Positions 16,490 to 24,532 of a stretch of DNA of 56,002 nt are shown here, piece by piece (position 1 is the stretch's first letter; each line of letters starts with the position of its first letter). The DNA comes from an uncultured Collinsella sp. (GTDB lineage: Bacteria > Actinomycetota > Coriobacteriia > Coriobacteriales > Coriobacteriaceae). The stretch is taken from assembly GCA_900543025.1 (NCBI GenBank), contig UQPP01000011.1, forward strand, positions 1-56,002, written 5' to 3'. A program made the translations under genes and the position numbers. The notes below the pieces were generated by a model, which had not been told where the DNA came from, made no database searches, and saw only the letters and a program-made list of their open reading frames with translations.

Positions 16490-18916
16490 TTACGCGTGCC
16501 AGATCTCGTCGCGGTACTCGCGAATGGTGCGGTCGCTCGAGAACCAGCCTGAGGAGGCGGTGTTGAGCAGCGCCTTGCGGTTCCAGGTTTCCTGGTCGCC
16601 GTAGCTGTTCGTGAGCTTCTCCCATGCATCCACGTAGCTGCGGAAATCGGCCATAACCAGGTCGGGGTCGTTGTTGTTCATGAGCTCGTTGTAGATGCTC
16701 TCGAAGTTGCCCGAAAGACCCGCAAAGGTGTCGTCCTTGAGCTCGTCCATCACGCGGCCCAGGCGCTCGCGGTCGTTGTTGAGCGTATCCCACGCAAAGT
16801 AGCTGTTAGATGCCCAGAGCTGCTCGACCTCGGGAGCGGTCAGGCCAAAGATGGCCTCGTTCTCGCGGCCGGCCAGGTCGGCGATCTCGATGTTGGCGCC
16901 GTCGAGGGTGCCCAGCGTAATGGCACCGTTCATCATGAGCTTCATGTTGGACGTGCCCGAGGCCTCCTTGCCGGCCGTGGAGATCTGCTCTGAGATCTCG
17001 GCGGCGGGGTAGATGAGCTGGGCGTTGCTCACGCGGAAGTTGGGGATAAAGCAGACCTTCATGACCTCGTTCACGCGGGCATCGTTGTTGATGACGTCGG
17101 CCACCGAGTTGATCAGGCGGATGGTCTCCTTGGCGAAGGTGTAGCTCGAGGCAGCCTTGCCGCTAAAGATGAAGGTCGTCGGCGTCACGTGGAAGTTGGG
17201 ATCGGCGATGCGACGGTTGTAGATGTCCATCACCTTCATGATGTTCATGAGCTGGCGCTTGTAGGCATGGAAGCGCTTAACCTGGACATCGAAGACGGTG
17301 TTGGGGTCAATGACCAGACCGGTCTCGGCCTTAACGTAGGCGGCCAGGCGTTCCTTGTTGGCGCGCTTGGAGGCACCTACGGCCTTCAGGAACTCGGTGT
17401 CGTTCTGGAACTCCTTGAGCTTCTCCAGCTCAAAGGCGTCCTTGAGCCAGCCGTCGCCAATGGCCTCGGTCACGAGCTTGGCGTAGGTGGGGTTGGCCTC
17501 GGCAAAGAAGCGACGGTGCGAGATGCCGTTGGTCTTGTTGTTGAACTTCTCGGGCGTGAGGGCATAGAAGTCCTTGAGCACGATGTTCTTGATGATGTCG
17601 GAGTGGATTTTAGCCACGCCGTTGACGCTGTGGCTGCAGATCACGGACAGGTTGGCCATGCGAATCTCGCCGTCCCACAGGATGGCGGTCTGGCGCAGAC
17701 GCTCCTGCCAGCCCTCCTGCGTGGTGTCGAACGACTCGTGCCAACGACGGCTGATCTCGTCGATGATCTGGTACACGCGGGGGAGGAGCTTGGAGAACGT
17801 GCCGATGGGCCACTTCTCCAGAGCCTCAGGCAGGATGGTGTGGTTGGTGTAGCTCACGACCTGCGTCACGATGTTCCAGGCGTCATCCCACTCGAGCTTC
17901 TTCTCGTCGATCAGGATGCGCATGAGCTCGGGGCCGCACATGGCGGGGTGCGTGTCGTTGGTATGGATGGCAACAAACTGCGGCAGCAGCTCCCAGTTCT
18001 CGCCGTGCTCCTTCTCAAAGGTGTCGAGCAGGCTGTAGATGCCGGCCGAAACAAACAGGTACTCCTGCTTCAGGCGCAGAAGACGGCCGTGCTCGCCGGC
18101 GTCGTTGGGGTAGAGGATGGCGCTGATGGCCTCGGCCTCGGCGCGCTCGGCGTCGGCCAGGGCGTAGTCGCCGCGGTTGAAGGCCTCCAGGTCAAAGTGC
18201 TCCTCGACCGGCTCGGCAGCCCAGACGCGCAGCTTGTTGACGGTCTCGCCGGCATAGCCCACCACGGGGATGTCATAAGGAACGGCCAGGATGTCCTGCG
18301 TGTCCACCGTGCGGTAGAACGTGCGGCCGTTCTCCTCAAAGCCCTCAACATGGCCACCAAACTTGATGGTCACGGCCTTGTCCTGACGGCGGACCTCCCA
18401 GGGATAGCCGTGGGTGAGCCATTCGTCGGTAGCCTCGACCTGGCTGCCGTTGACGATCTCCTGCTTAAACAGGCCGTAGCGGTAGCGCATGCCGTTGCCG
18501 TAGCCGGCGATGCCCTCGGCTGCCATGGAATCCAGGAAGCATGCGGCAAGACGGCCCAGGCCGCCGTTGCCTAGAGCCGGATCGGGCTCCTGGTTCTCGA
18601 TGACGGACAGGTCAAAGCCCATGTCGTCAAGCGCCTCGGCGACCATGTTGCGTACGCCAAAGTTGAGCAGGTAGTTGTCGAGCAGGCGGCCGATCAAAAA
18701 CTCGATCGAGAAGTAGTACACGCGCTTCTTGCCCTCGGCGGTGGCGCGGGCGTCACTCTTGGTGGCAACGGTGCGCGCCTTCTCAGCCACGAGCTTGGCC
18801 AGGGCGTTAAAGCGGTCGAGGTCGCTGGCGGCCTCGACGCTCTTGCCGCTGATGCTCATGACGGCATCGCGATAGAGCTCGGTAAACTCCTGCTTGTTGT
18901 CGAAGATCTTATTCAT
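16490..18916 (-). CDS. glgP: Glycogen/starch/alpha-glucan phosphorylase (GT35)
   Basis: Pyridoxal-phosphate enzyme that releases glucose-1-phosphate from alpha-1,4-glucan ends. The 808-residue protein has the hallmark GKEASGTSNMKLMMNG, which contains the Lys that binds PLP, and the N-terminal glucan-binding region ALGNGGLGRLAACFLDSMA. It recycles the glycogen made by the neighbouring genes, and its product is the substrate of GlgC. A GAAAGGAACG ribosome site precedes the ATG. It follows glgB by 94 bases with a GC-rich gap, and probably shares the same transcript. Confidence 0.96.
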   Translation of the reverse strand: MNKIFDNKQEFTELYRDAVMSISGKSVEAASDLDRFNALAKLVAEKARTVATKSDARATAEGKKRVYYFSIEFLIGRLLDNYLLNFGVRNMVAEALDDMGFDLSVIENQEPDPALGNGGLGRLAACFLDSMAAEGIAGYGNGMRYRYGLFKQEIVNGSQVEATDEWLTHGYPWEVRRQDKAVTIKFGGHVEGFEENGRTFYRTVDTQDILAVPYDIPVVGYAGETVNKLRVWAAEPVEEHFDLEAFNRGDYALADAERAEAEAISAILYPNDAGEHGRLLRLKQEYLFVSAGIYSLLDTFEKEHGENWELLPQFVAIHTNDTHPAMCGPELMRILIDEKKLEWDDAWNIVTQVVSYTNHTILPEALEKWPIGTFSKLLPRVYQIIDEISRRWHESFDTTQEGWQERLRQTAILWDGEIRMANLSVICSHSVNGVAKIHSDIIKNIVLKDFYALTPEKFNNKTNGISHRRFFAEANPTYAKLVTEAIGDGWLKDAFELEKLKEFQNDTEFLKAVGASKRANKERLAAYVKAETGLVIDPNTVFDVQVKRFHAYKRQLMNIMKVMDIYNRRIADPNFHVTPTTFIFSGKAASSYTFAKETIRLINSVADVINNDARVNEVMKVCFIPNFRVSNAQLIYPAAEISEQISTAGKEASGTSNMKLMMNGAITLGTLDGANIEIADLAGRENEAIFGLTAPEVEQLWASNSYFAWDTLNNDRERLGRVMDELKDDTFAGLSGNFESIYNELMNNNDPDLVMADFRSYVDAWEKLTNSYGDQETWNRKALLNTASSGWFSSDRTIREYRDEIWHA

Positions 18917-19010
18917 ACGTTCCTTTCCCCCGGGGATGTTTCTCCCGGAACGGTTATGACTTGTATCCTACGCCTCGGCGAGGCGGGTAATTACAGCTGT
19001 AACGGCTTTG

Positions 19011-21290
19011 TTACGCATCCTTGGCAGACGACTTAACAGAAGCAGACTTGGCCTTGGTAGCGGCCGTTTTGGCAGCCGGCTTCTTGGTCGCGGTAGCCTT
19101 AGCAGCGGGCTTTGCGGCGGTCTTGGCCTTGGCAGCGGGCTTGGTAGCCTTCGCCTTGGCCGGAGCCTTCTTGGCAGCCGCAGGCTTGGGCTTCACCGAG
19201 GACGTGCGCTTACGCGTCGCCTTCTTGGGTTTCTCAACCACCGGCGGCTTGTAGCTGCTGGGACCGCGGCGCTTAAGTACCACACCTGCCAGGCCGGGCA
19301 CCTTGATCTCAATGGAGTCCATCTGCCCGTTCCAGGGATAGGGCTCGCTCGAGCAGGTGTAGGGCTCCTCGCCGGCATAGCCGCTGCCGCCAAACTCGGG
19401 ACGGTCTGAGTCAAAGATGACCTCCCAGTCACCCTCGCGCGGCACGCCCACGCGGAAACTCTCGTAGCTCGCCGGGTCAAAGTTGATCAGGATCACCAGG
19501 TCGTCATCGACGTCCTCGCCCTGACGCACAAAGCTGACGATGGACTGCTTGGAGTTATCCGCATCGATCCAGGTAAAGCCGTCGTCGGTGTAGCCGCGCT
19601 CGTACAGGGCGGGCTCGGTGGTGTATAGGTGATTGAGCGCCTTGATAAACGCCTGATGATGCCTGTGAGTCTCGTACTCCTCGGTCAGGAACCACTGGAT
19701 GGACTCGTAGTAGCGCCACTCAATAAACTGGCCGATCTCGTTGCCCATAAAGTTGAGCTTGGCACCGGGATGCGTCATCTGGTAGAAGGCGAGCGTGCGC
19801 AGGCCGGCAAACTGGCGCCACCAGTCGCCCGGCATGCGGCCGATGAGCGAGCACTTGCCGTGCACGACCTCGTCGTGGCTCAGCGGGCAAACGAAGTTCT
19901 CGGTAAAGGCGTACATGATGGAGAACGTGAGCAGACCGTGGTTGCCGGGGCGCCACGGAAAATCGGTCTGCATGTAGTGCAGGGTGTCGTTCATCCAGCC
20001 CATGTCCCACTTGTAGTGGAAGCCCAGGCCGCCGTCCTGCGGCGGATAGGTCACGAGCGGCCACGCGGTGGACTCCTCGGCCATCATCATCACGTCGGGG
20101 TAGTGGGCCTCCACGGCGCAGTTGACCTGACGGATAAACGCGCTGGCGTCCAGGTCCTCCTCGGTACCGTACTTGTTGAATTTCTTTTGCCCCGGATCGT
20201 CGATGCCAAAGTTGAGGTACAGCATGCTGGACACGCCGTCCATGCGAATGCCGTCCACGTGGAAGTTCTCGAGCCAGTACAGCACGTTGGAGACCAGGAA
20301 GGAGCGGACCTCGCCGCGGGCGAAGTCGAACTTGTGCGTACCCCAGTTGGGGTGAATCTCGTGCTCAAACAGCATATGGCCGTTAAAGGTGGCAAGGCCG
20401 TGGGAGTCGGCGCAAAAACCGCCGGGTACCCAGTCCATGATCACGCCTATGCCCGCCTCGTGGCACGCATCGATAAAGTGCATGAGCTGCTGCGGGTTGC
20501 CGTAACGCGACGTGGCGGCGTAATAGCCGGTCGTCTGGTAGCCCCAGGAGCCATCGAAGGGATGCTCCATGAGCGGCATGACCTCGATATGCGTGTAGCC
20601 CATGTCGCGCACGTAGTCCACGAGCTCCACCGACAGGTCGTCGTAGGTGTAGAACTCGCCGCGCTGCGCGGGGAAGGGGTCCATGGGGCCAGGGTAGTTG
20701 CCGTACTCGTCCGGCTCACCCTGCGGCGCGTCGCCGTGGCGCTTCCATGAGCCAATATGTACCTCGTAGATGTTAAGGGGCTGCGACATGTGGTTGTGGC
20801 TGGCGCGGCGCTTGAGCCATGCGGCGTCGTTCCACTGGTAGCCATCGAGGGTCCACAGCACGCTGGCGGTACCCGGAGGGCACTCGGCCTTAAAGGCATA
20901 CGGGTCGGCCTTGTAGAGTTTTTCGCCCTCGTTGGTCTCGATAAGGTACTTATAGAGCTGACCCTGCTCAGCGCCAGGAATAAAGCCTTCCCAAATAGCG
21001 CTTGTATGCATGGGCACCAGCGGGTTGGCTTGCTCATCCCAGTCGTTAAATTCGCCAATGACGTGGACGCTCTTTACGTCGGGCGCCCAAACGCAAAAGC
21101 GCCAGCCACGCGTGCGGTTCTGCGTGTCGGGGTGAGCGCCCATCTTTTCCCAGCTGCGCTCCCACGTGCCGATGCCAAATAGGTAGACATCGTCCTTGGT
21201 GAGCTCCGGTGCATGCGGGGCGGCTTTACGGGTAGCGGGCTTTTTGGTTGCTGGCTTTAGCTTTGTATCGCTCACGTTTGATCCCATCAT
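19011..21290 (-). CDS. glgB: 1,4-alpha-glucan branching enzyme (GH13) with H1-like N- and C-terminal extensions
   Basis: Introduces alpha-1,6 branches in glycogen. After a short basic leader (KPATKKPATRKAAP) come the CBM48-like domain, a GH13 barrel with nucleophile region GIRMDGVSSMLY, acid/base MMAEESTAW and LSHDEVVHGK, and the all-beta C-domain. The last 75 or so residues are a Lys/Ala/Pro tail (KPAAAKKAPAKAKATKPAAK and similar), the same composition as the GlgA tail. The start is uncertain: ATGs at 21290 and 21287 lack a good ribosome site, a GTG at 21275 has GGGA 6 bases before it, and the frame runs on to a TTG at 21335. It is the first gene of the glycogen cluster. Confidence 0.93.
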   Translation of the reverse strand: MMGSNVSDTKLKPATKKPATRKAAPHAPELTKDDVYLFGIGTWERSWEKMGAHPDTQNRTRGWRFCVWAPDVKSVHVIGEFNDWDEQANPLVPMHTSAIWEGFIPGAEQGQLYKYLIETNEGEKLYKADPYAFKAECPPGTASVLWTLDGYQWNDAAWLKRRASHNHMSQPLNIYEVHIGSWKRHGDAPQGEPDEYGNYPGPMDPFPAQRGEFYTYDDLSVELVDYVRDMGYTHIEVMPLMEHPFDGSWGYQTTGYYAATSRYGNPQQLMHFIDACHEAGIGVIMDWVPGGFCADSHGLATFNGHMLFEHEIHPNWGTHKFDFARGEVRSFLVSNVLYWLENFHVDGIRMDGVSSMLYLNFGIDDPGQKKFNKYGTEEDLDASAFIRQVNCAVEAHYPDVMMMAEESTAWPLVTYPPQDGGLGFHYKWDMGWMNDTLHYMQTDFPWRPGNHGLLTFSIMYAFTENFVCPLSHDEVVHGKCSLIGRMPGDWWRQFAGLRTLAFYQMTHPGAKLNFMGNEIGQFIEWRYYESIQWFLTEEYETHRHHQAFIKALNHLYTTEPALYERGYTDDGFTWIDADNSKQSIVSFVRQGEDVDDDLVILINFDPASYESFRVGVPREGDWEVIFDSDRPEFGGSGYAGEEPYTCSSEPYPWNGQMDSIEIKVPGLAGVVLKRRGPSSYKPPVVEKPKKATRKRTSSVKPKPAAAKKAPAKAKATKPAAKAKTAAKPAAKATATKKPAAKTAATKAKSASVKSSAKDA

Positions 21291-21512
21291 GACGCGGCAG
21301 CGTGTTGCCTTGGTGACTAGATGCGAAAGGTCCAAGGCTGCACGAATCGAAGGGACGGCGATAGTTCTATGATTCGTTCCACCTCGCGTGCTCGGTGGAA
21401 CTTTCGGCAGAAACTACGATAACACCTGTGCGTTAGTTTTATGGACGAAAGCGGATTTGCGGGGGCGTTTAATCGGTAAGCGACATGTTTATACCACTGG
21501 CAGAATTGCCGT

Positions 21513-21598
21513 GGTAAAACCCTTGACAGTTTTACCAATTAGGGTTTCAAAACTGATAGGCTTACGTTTGGTAAAACGTTTTTAGCAGGTTGTTTACC
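21513..21598. promoter_or_regulatory. GGTAAAAC/GTTTTACC operator-like sites in the glgB / HAD divergent promoter region
   Basis: A perfect inverted pair GGTAAAAC (21513-21520) and GTTTTACC (21529-21536) with an 8-bp spacer overlaps a TTGACA hexamer (21523-21528). A third GGTAAAAC lies at 21570-21577 and a GTTTACC at 21592-21598. The stretch 21291-21621 between the divergent glgB and HAD genes has no gene; these sites are the only clear structure in it. Similar sites occur upstream of the GH13-GH77 gene and of higBA. Confidence 0.5.
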
Positions 21599-21621
21599 AT
21601 TTGACATCGAAAGGCTCGTTT

Positions 21622-22311
21622 ATGAACCACATCGCTGCTCCTAGTGTTGCTTTTATTTTCGATTGCGACGGAACACTGGTTAATAGCTCCCCCGTCTGGG
21701 GCCATGCGCAGACCGAGTTATTGCGCCGTCATGGCATTGATGTAACGGTCGACGATTTTGCCCAGTTTGAACATCTTTCGCTGGAGGATGAGTGCCAGGC
21801 CTATCACGACACGTGGGGCATTGGCGCGAATGGCGAGGAGCTGTATCGCGAGCTGGGCGAGATTTTGATTGATGGGTACTCCAAGGTGCTGCCGCGCGAG
21901 GGCCTGCTTGCTTTTTTGGAGCAGGCGAAGGCAGCGGGCATTGCCATGTGCGTGGCCACGTCCACGCCGGCCGAACTGGTTAAATCTGCGCTTGCTGGCG
22001 CCGGGCTCGATGCCTACATGGAGTTTATTACCACCACGGGCGAGGCGGGGCGCTCCAAGCAGTTCCCCGACGTATACGAGCTGGCGCTGCGTCGTCTGGA
22101 GGAGCGCCATGGACACAAGTTTGAGCGCGCATGGGTGTTTGAAGATGCCGTCTTTGGCCTTAAGAGCTCTGGCTCTGCGGGCTTTAAACTCGTGGGCATC
22201 TATGACCCGCACGGCCTCATGAAGCGCGACGACGTTCGCGACAACTGCGATATCTTTATCGATAGCTATGAGGACCTGGATTTGGCCCGCGTGCTTGCGT
22301 TTGAGGGATAG
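21622..22311 (+). CDS. HAD-superfamily hydrolase (phosphatase/phosphoglucomutase-like)
   Basis: A 229-residue HAD protein with all four motifs: I, FDCDGTLVNS with nucleophile D14 and D16; II, CVATSTPAELV; III, a Lys in the GRSKQFPDVY region; IV, AWVFEDAVFGLKSS with acidic metal ligands. A helical cap domain lies between motifs I and II, as in beta-phosphoglucomutases and phosphoglycolate phosphatases. The start at 21622 follows a GAAAGG site; the frame extends to a TTG at 21601 that I reject. It is divergent from glgB and 9 bp ahead of the thiamine pyrophosphokinase gene, so it is probably co-transcribed with that. A sugar-phosphate substrate is plausible but not shown. Confidence 0.85.
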   Translation: MNHIAAPSVAFIFDCDGTLVNSSPVWGHAQTELLRRHGIDVTVDDFAQFEHLSLEDECQAYHDTWGIGANGEELYRELGEILIDGYSKVLPREGLLAFLEQAKAAGIAMCVATSTPAELVKSALAGAGLDAYMEFITTTGEAGRSKQFPDVYELALRRLEERHGHKFERAWVFEDAVFGLKSSGSAGFKLVGIYDPHGLMKRDDVRDNCDIFIDSYEDLDLARVLAFEG

Positions 22312-22320
22312 GCGAGAGCT

Positions 22321-22962
22321 GTGGCTTGCAAGGTATTGGTGGTCTGCGGCTCGCCCGTTGTGGCGAGCGCGGATCTGCTACGTCAACTGGCGGGGGAGTG
22401 CGACTACGTTGTCGCCGTGGACCGCGGGCTCGATGCGCTTCTGGGCGCGGGACTGGGCTGCGACGTATATGTGGGGGATGCCGACACGGTGAGTGACGCT
22501 GGTCGCGCGCTGGTCGATGCTGCCACCGACTTTGAAGTTGAGCGTCACGACCCCTACAAGGACTATACCGATCTGGCGCTGGCGCTCGATTCGGTCCGCC
22601 GTCGCTGGGCGGGTGCCGAAGTGGTTGCGACCTGCGCCACCGGCGGCCGTCCGGATATGGCACTTTCCGTGCTGGGGTTGCTCGCAGGCTACGAGGATGC
22701 CCCCGTCTGGTTCGCTGAGGACAAGGTGGTCGCCCGCATCCTTCACGCAGGTGAGTCGTGGACCATCGAGGGTGCCGAGGGCAAGACGTTTTCCATCATC
22801 GCCATAGCCCCCAACACCGAGGTAAGCGAACACGGTCTAGAGTGGGAACTAGATCACGCTTCGTTAGGTCTACTAGCCGACACGGGCATCAGCAACGTCG
22901 TCAGGTCAACAGCCAAGATCCAAGTCCACTCCGGCACCGCCATCGCTTACCTCTACAAGTAA
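22321..22962 (+). CDS. thiN: Thiamine pyrophosphokinase
   Basis: Transfers pyrophosphate from ATP to thiamine, giving thiamine diphosphate. The protein (213 aa) has the family pattern: N-terminal VVCGSP, the acidic DVYVGDADTVS loop, and KDYTDLALALD, where Asp residues bind magnesium and ATP. The C-terminal half is the beta-rich thiamine-binding domain. It begins with GTG 9 bp after the HAD gene. No thiamine riboswitch is visible upstream. I am confident of the family; the ATP-binding details are by similarity. Confidence 0.88.
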   Translation: MACKVLVVCGSPVVASADLLRQLAGECDYVVAVDRGLDALLGAGLGCDVYVGDADTVSDAGRALVDAATDFEVERHDPYKDYTDLALALDSVRRRWAGAEVVATCATGGRPDMALSVLGLLAGYEDAPVWFAEDKVVARILHAGESWTIEGAEGKTFSIIAIAPNTEVSEHGLEWELDHASLGLLADTGISNVVRSTAKIQVHSGTAIAYLYK

Positions 22963-23016
22963 GGGCCACCGTCCCAGGAAAACCCGTAAGGCGGAATATC
23001 AATCCAAAATTCCCTC

Positions 23017-23045
23017 TTGCATCCCCGAAGATCTTCCCCTATAGT
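23017..23045 (+). promoter_or_regulatory. Promoter of tRNA-Ala
   Basis: TTGCAT (23017-23022) and TATAGT (23040-23045) are spaced exactly 17 bp apart and end 13 bp before the mature tRNA, which is ideal for a sigma-70-type promoter. Confidence 0.75.
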
Positions 23046-23058
23046 ATCTCCTCGTCAC

Positions 23059-23134
23059 GGGGGCGTAGCTCAGCTGGGAGAGCGCTTGACTGGCAGTCAA
23101 GAGGTCAGGGGTTCGATTCCCCTCGTCTCCACCA
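23059..23134 (+). tRNA. tRNA-Ala (anticodon GGC)
   Basis: A 76-nt cloverleaf with CCA encoded. The anticodon arm is CTTGA-CTGGCAG-TCAAG, giving anticodon GGC, which reads GCC. The acceptor stem pairs GGGGGCG with CGTCTCC and has the G3:U70 pair that marks alanine tRNAs. The T-arm is CAGGG-GTTCGAT-TCCCCTG in form, and the D-loop has AGCTGGGA. It has its own promoter and terminator. Confidence 0.97.
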
Positions 23135-23147
23135 TCGTGAAAGCAAG

Positions 23148-23175
23148 GCCACTCAATCGAGTGGCTTTTTTATTT
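23148..23175 (+). terminator. Terminator of tRNA-Ala
   Basis: Perfect 7-bp stem GCCACTC/GAGTGGC (23148-23154, 23159-23165) with a 4-nt loop is followed by TTTTTTATTT, 13 bp after the tRNA. Confidence 0.92.
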
Positions 23176-23192
23176 GCAAAGTTTTGCCGGCA

Positions 23193-23227
23193 GCAGCAGT
23201 TGTCGCAAATTTTGCGACAACTGCTGC
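23193..23227. repeat. 35-bp near-perfect palindrome after tRNA-Ala
   Basis: 17-bp arms GCAGCAGTTGTCGCAAA and complement flank a single T. It lies just past the tRNA terminator, a position often used for integration, but no integrase is nearby. From here to 23476 I see no gene. Confidence 0.8.
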
Positions 23228-23476
23228 CCAAAAAGTTGCGCAATTACCTTCCCGGTTTTGTACAAAGTTTGTTAGCCAGACATAATAGTTTGAGCAATTC
23301 ACGCCGCCAGCAATACAACTCAGACAGTGCTCACTAACCCTCACACCCCCATAAACCTGCGGCAATGCGTGCGAGGCGGCGCGATATCTCCCATAACCAC
23401 GGCAAATAAACAATATGTTGCTCAACACACCCCAAAACGTATGGGCTACCTGCTGTGCTAGGATAACTAACGTTAC

Positions 23477-23641
23477 ATGGGTTCAACTGTGTTCACGGCT
23501 CCAACAAGCCGCAAAGCGCAGGGTCGATCAGCATCCGGCCGTAACGGCGGTGCCAGAAAAACCACGAGCTCCAATACAGTAGTCATGCAGCAATGCTTTG
23601 AATTGATTTGCGGTCATTTATATTTCTGCAAGATATTCTAA
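23477..23641 (+). pseudogene. 54-codon ORF, likely 5' remnant of a larger gene
   Basis: An ATG opens a 54-codon frame beginning MGSTVFTAPTSRKAQGRSAS. The first 35 residues are basic and coding-like, resembling the cytoplasmic leader of an envelope protein such as a LytR-CpsA-Psr family member; this is a guess. After that the composition turns AT-rich and hydrophobic (HLYFCKIF) and the frame stops, as if a longer gene had been cut and joined to unrelated DNA. AGGATAACTAA upstream could be a -10 region. It heads the surface-polysaccharide locus. It could also be a genuine small leader protein. Confidence 0.35.
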
Positions 23642-23684
23642 GTGGGTCTGTCATGGCAAAATGCAGCAAGCACTTCAGCTGTTT

Positions 23685-23732
23685 GCGTGTGAGACAGTCG
23701 GTTGTTAATCATCCCCTGATTGTCTCACACGC
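23685..23732 (+). promoter_or_regulatory. Hairpin in the leader of the polysaccharide locus
   Basis: 12-bp perfect arms GCGTGTGAGACA (23685-23696) and complement (23721-23732) with a 24-nt loop; outer bases pair partly. There is no T-run, so it is not a classic terminator. It belongs to the long gene-poor leader 23642-23935. Confidence 0.6.
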
Positions 23733-23833
23733 AGCCAACTGTATGTGCTTTCGTCATTAAAACGATTGGTCACATACGGGCTGCGTCATACATACCGTTC
23801 ACGGTGGGGCAGAGCCACGTGCTTGTCTAACTG

Positions 23834-23906
23834 GGCTCAGGGTTTGAATATGGAGCGCCTTCGCGCACAAGCGCCCTGGCGAAGCCATACCCAAACCCCG
23901 TGAGCC
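23834..23906 (+). promoter_or_regulatory. Long stem-loop directly before the LoaP-like gene
   Basis: GGCTCA-GGGTTTG-TATGG on the left (from 23834) pairs with CCATA-CAAACCC-TGAGCC on the right (ending 23906), with small bulges; inside, CTTCGC and GCGAAG can extend the stem. It ends 30 bases before the antiterminator start. A structured leader RNA fits a recognition element or attenuator for processive antitermination, but this is inference. Confidence 0.5.
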
Positions 23907-23935
23907 GCACGTAAGACAGCAAGGGGGTGGTGCTC

Positions 23936-24481
23936 GTGTGGTATGTGATCCAGGTCATTAACGGTCGAGAAGACGTAATGCGCGAGCGCATCGAGCGTAT
24001 GGTGCCGGCTAGTGCCGTGCAGGAACTCTTTTATCCCCAATTTCAAACCGAGATCAAGCTTCACGGCGAATGGGTCAATACGACCAAGCCGCTCTTTCCC
24101 GGTTACCTTATCTGCGACACGTCAGATCCCCGCACCGTGCAACAGTACTTGCTACGCATGGACGACTTTGCCCGGGTGCTATCCCAGGACGGTCAGTTTG
24201 TGCCGCTGGCAAAAGAAGAGGTCCAGCTTATTGGCAGTTTTACGCACAGGGGAGACCGCGTAGTGCCCATGAGCGAGGCCCTAAAGGACGGCGACCAGGT
24301 CGTAGTGACGGCAGGTCCGCTGCTGGGCCGCGAAGGCCTTATCAAAGATGTGAATAGACGTAAAAACACGGCTTATTTGGAAGTTGACCTCTGTGGTCGA
24401 CGCGTGACGACTCGCGTCGGACTTGCGGTGCTTACGGGCAAGCAACGTGTGATGCGAAACCTAAATAGGGGGATCGCCTGA
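23936..24481 (+). CDS. NusG-like transcription antiterminator (LoaP/UpxY-type)
   Basis: A 181-residue NusG paralogue. The N-terminal NGN domain starts MWYVIQVINGRED and includes KPLFPGYLICDT; the C-terminal KOW domain has GDQVVVTAGPLLGREGLIKDV. Specialised NusG proteins of this kind bind RNA polymerase and allow read-through of terminators in long polysaccharide or antibiotic operons. This one stands first in a surface-polysaccharide locus, which fits LoaP. The start is a GTG at 23936 with AAGGGGG 8 bases before it; two further GTG codons upstream overlap that ribosome site. It is not the housekeeping nusG, which is usually next to secE and rplK. Confidence 0.88.
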   Translation: MWYVIQVINGREDVMRERIERMVPASAVQELFYPQFQTEIKLHGEWVNTTKPLFPGYLICDTSDPRTVQQYLLRMDDFARVLSQDGQFVPLAKEEVQLIGSFTHRGDRVVPMSEALKDGDQVVVTAGPLLGREGLIKDVNRRKNTAYLEVDLCGRRVTTRVGLAVLTGKQRVMRNLNRGIA

Positions 24482-24532
24482 TAACAGACGAGTTTTCGGG
24501 ACAGGGAGGATCCCCGGGTCGGGGACGTAGTT

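Noticed and set aside
23059..23227. tRNA-Ala as an integration site for the polysaccharide locus
   Set aside because: No integrase gene and no duplicated tRNA 3' end could be found downstream in the window.
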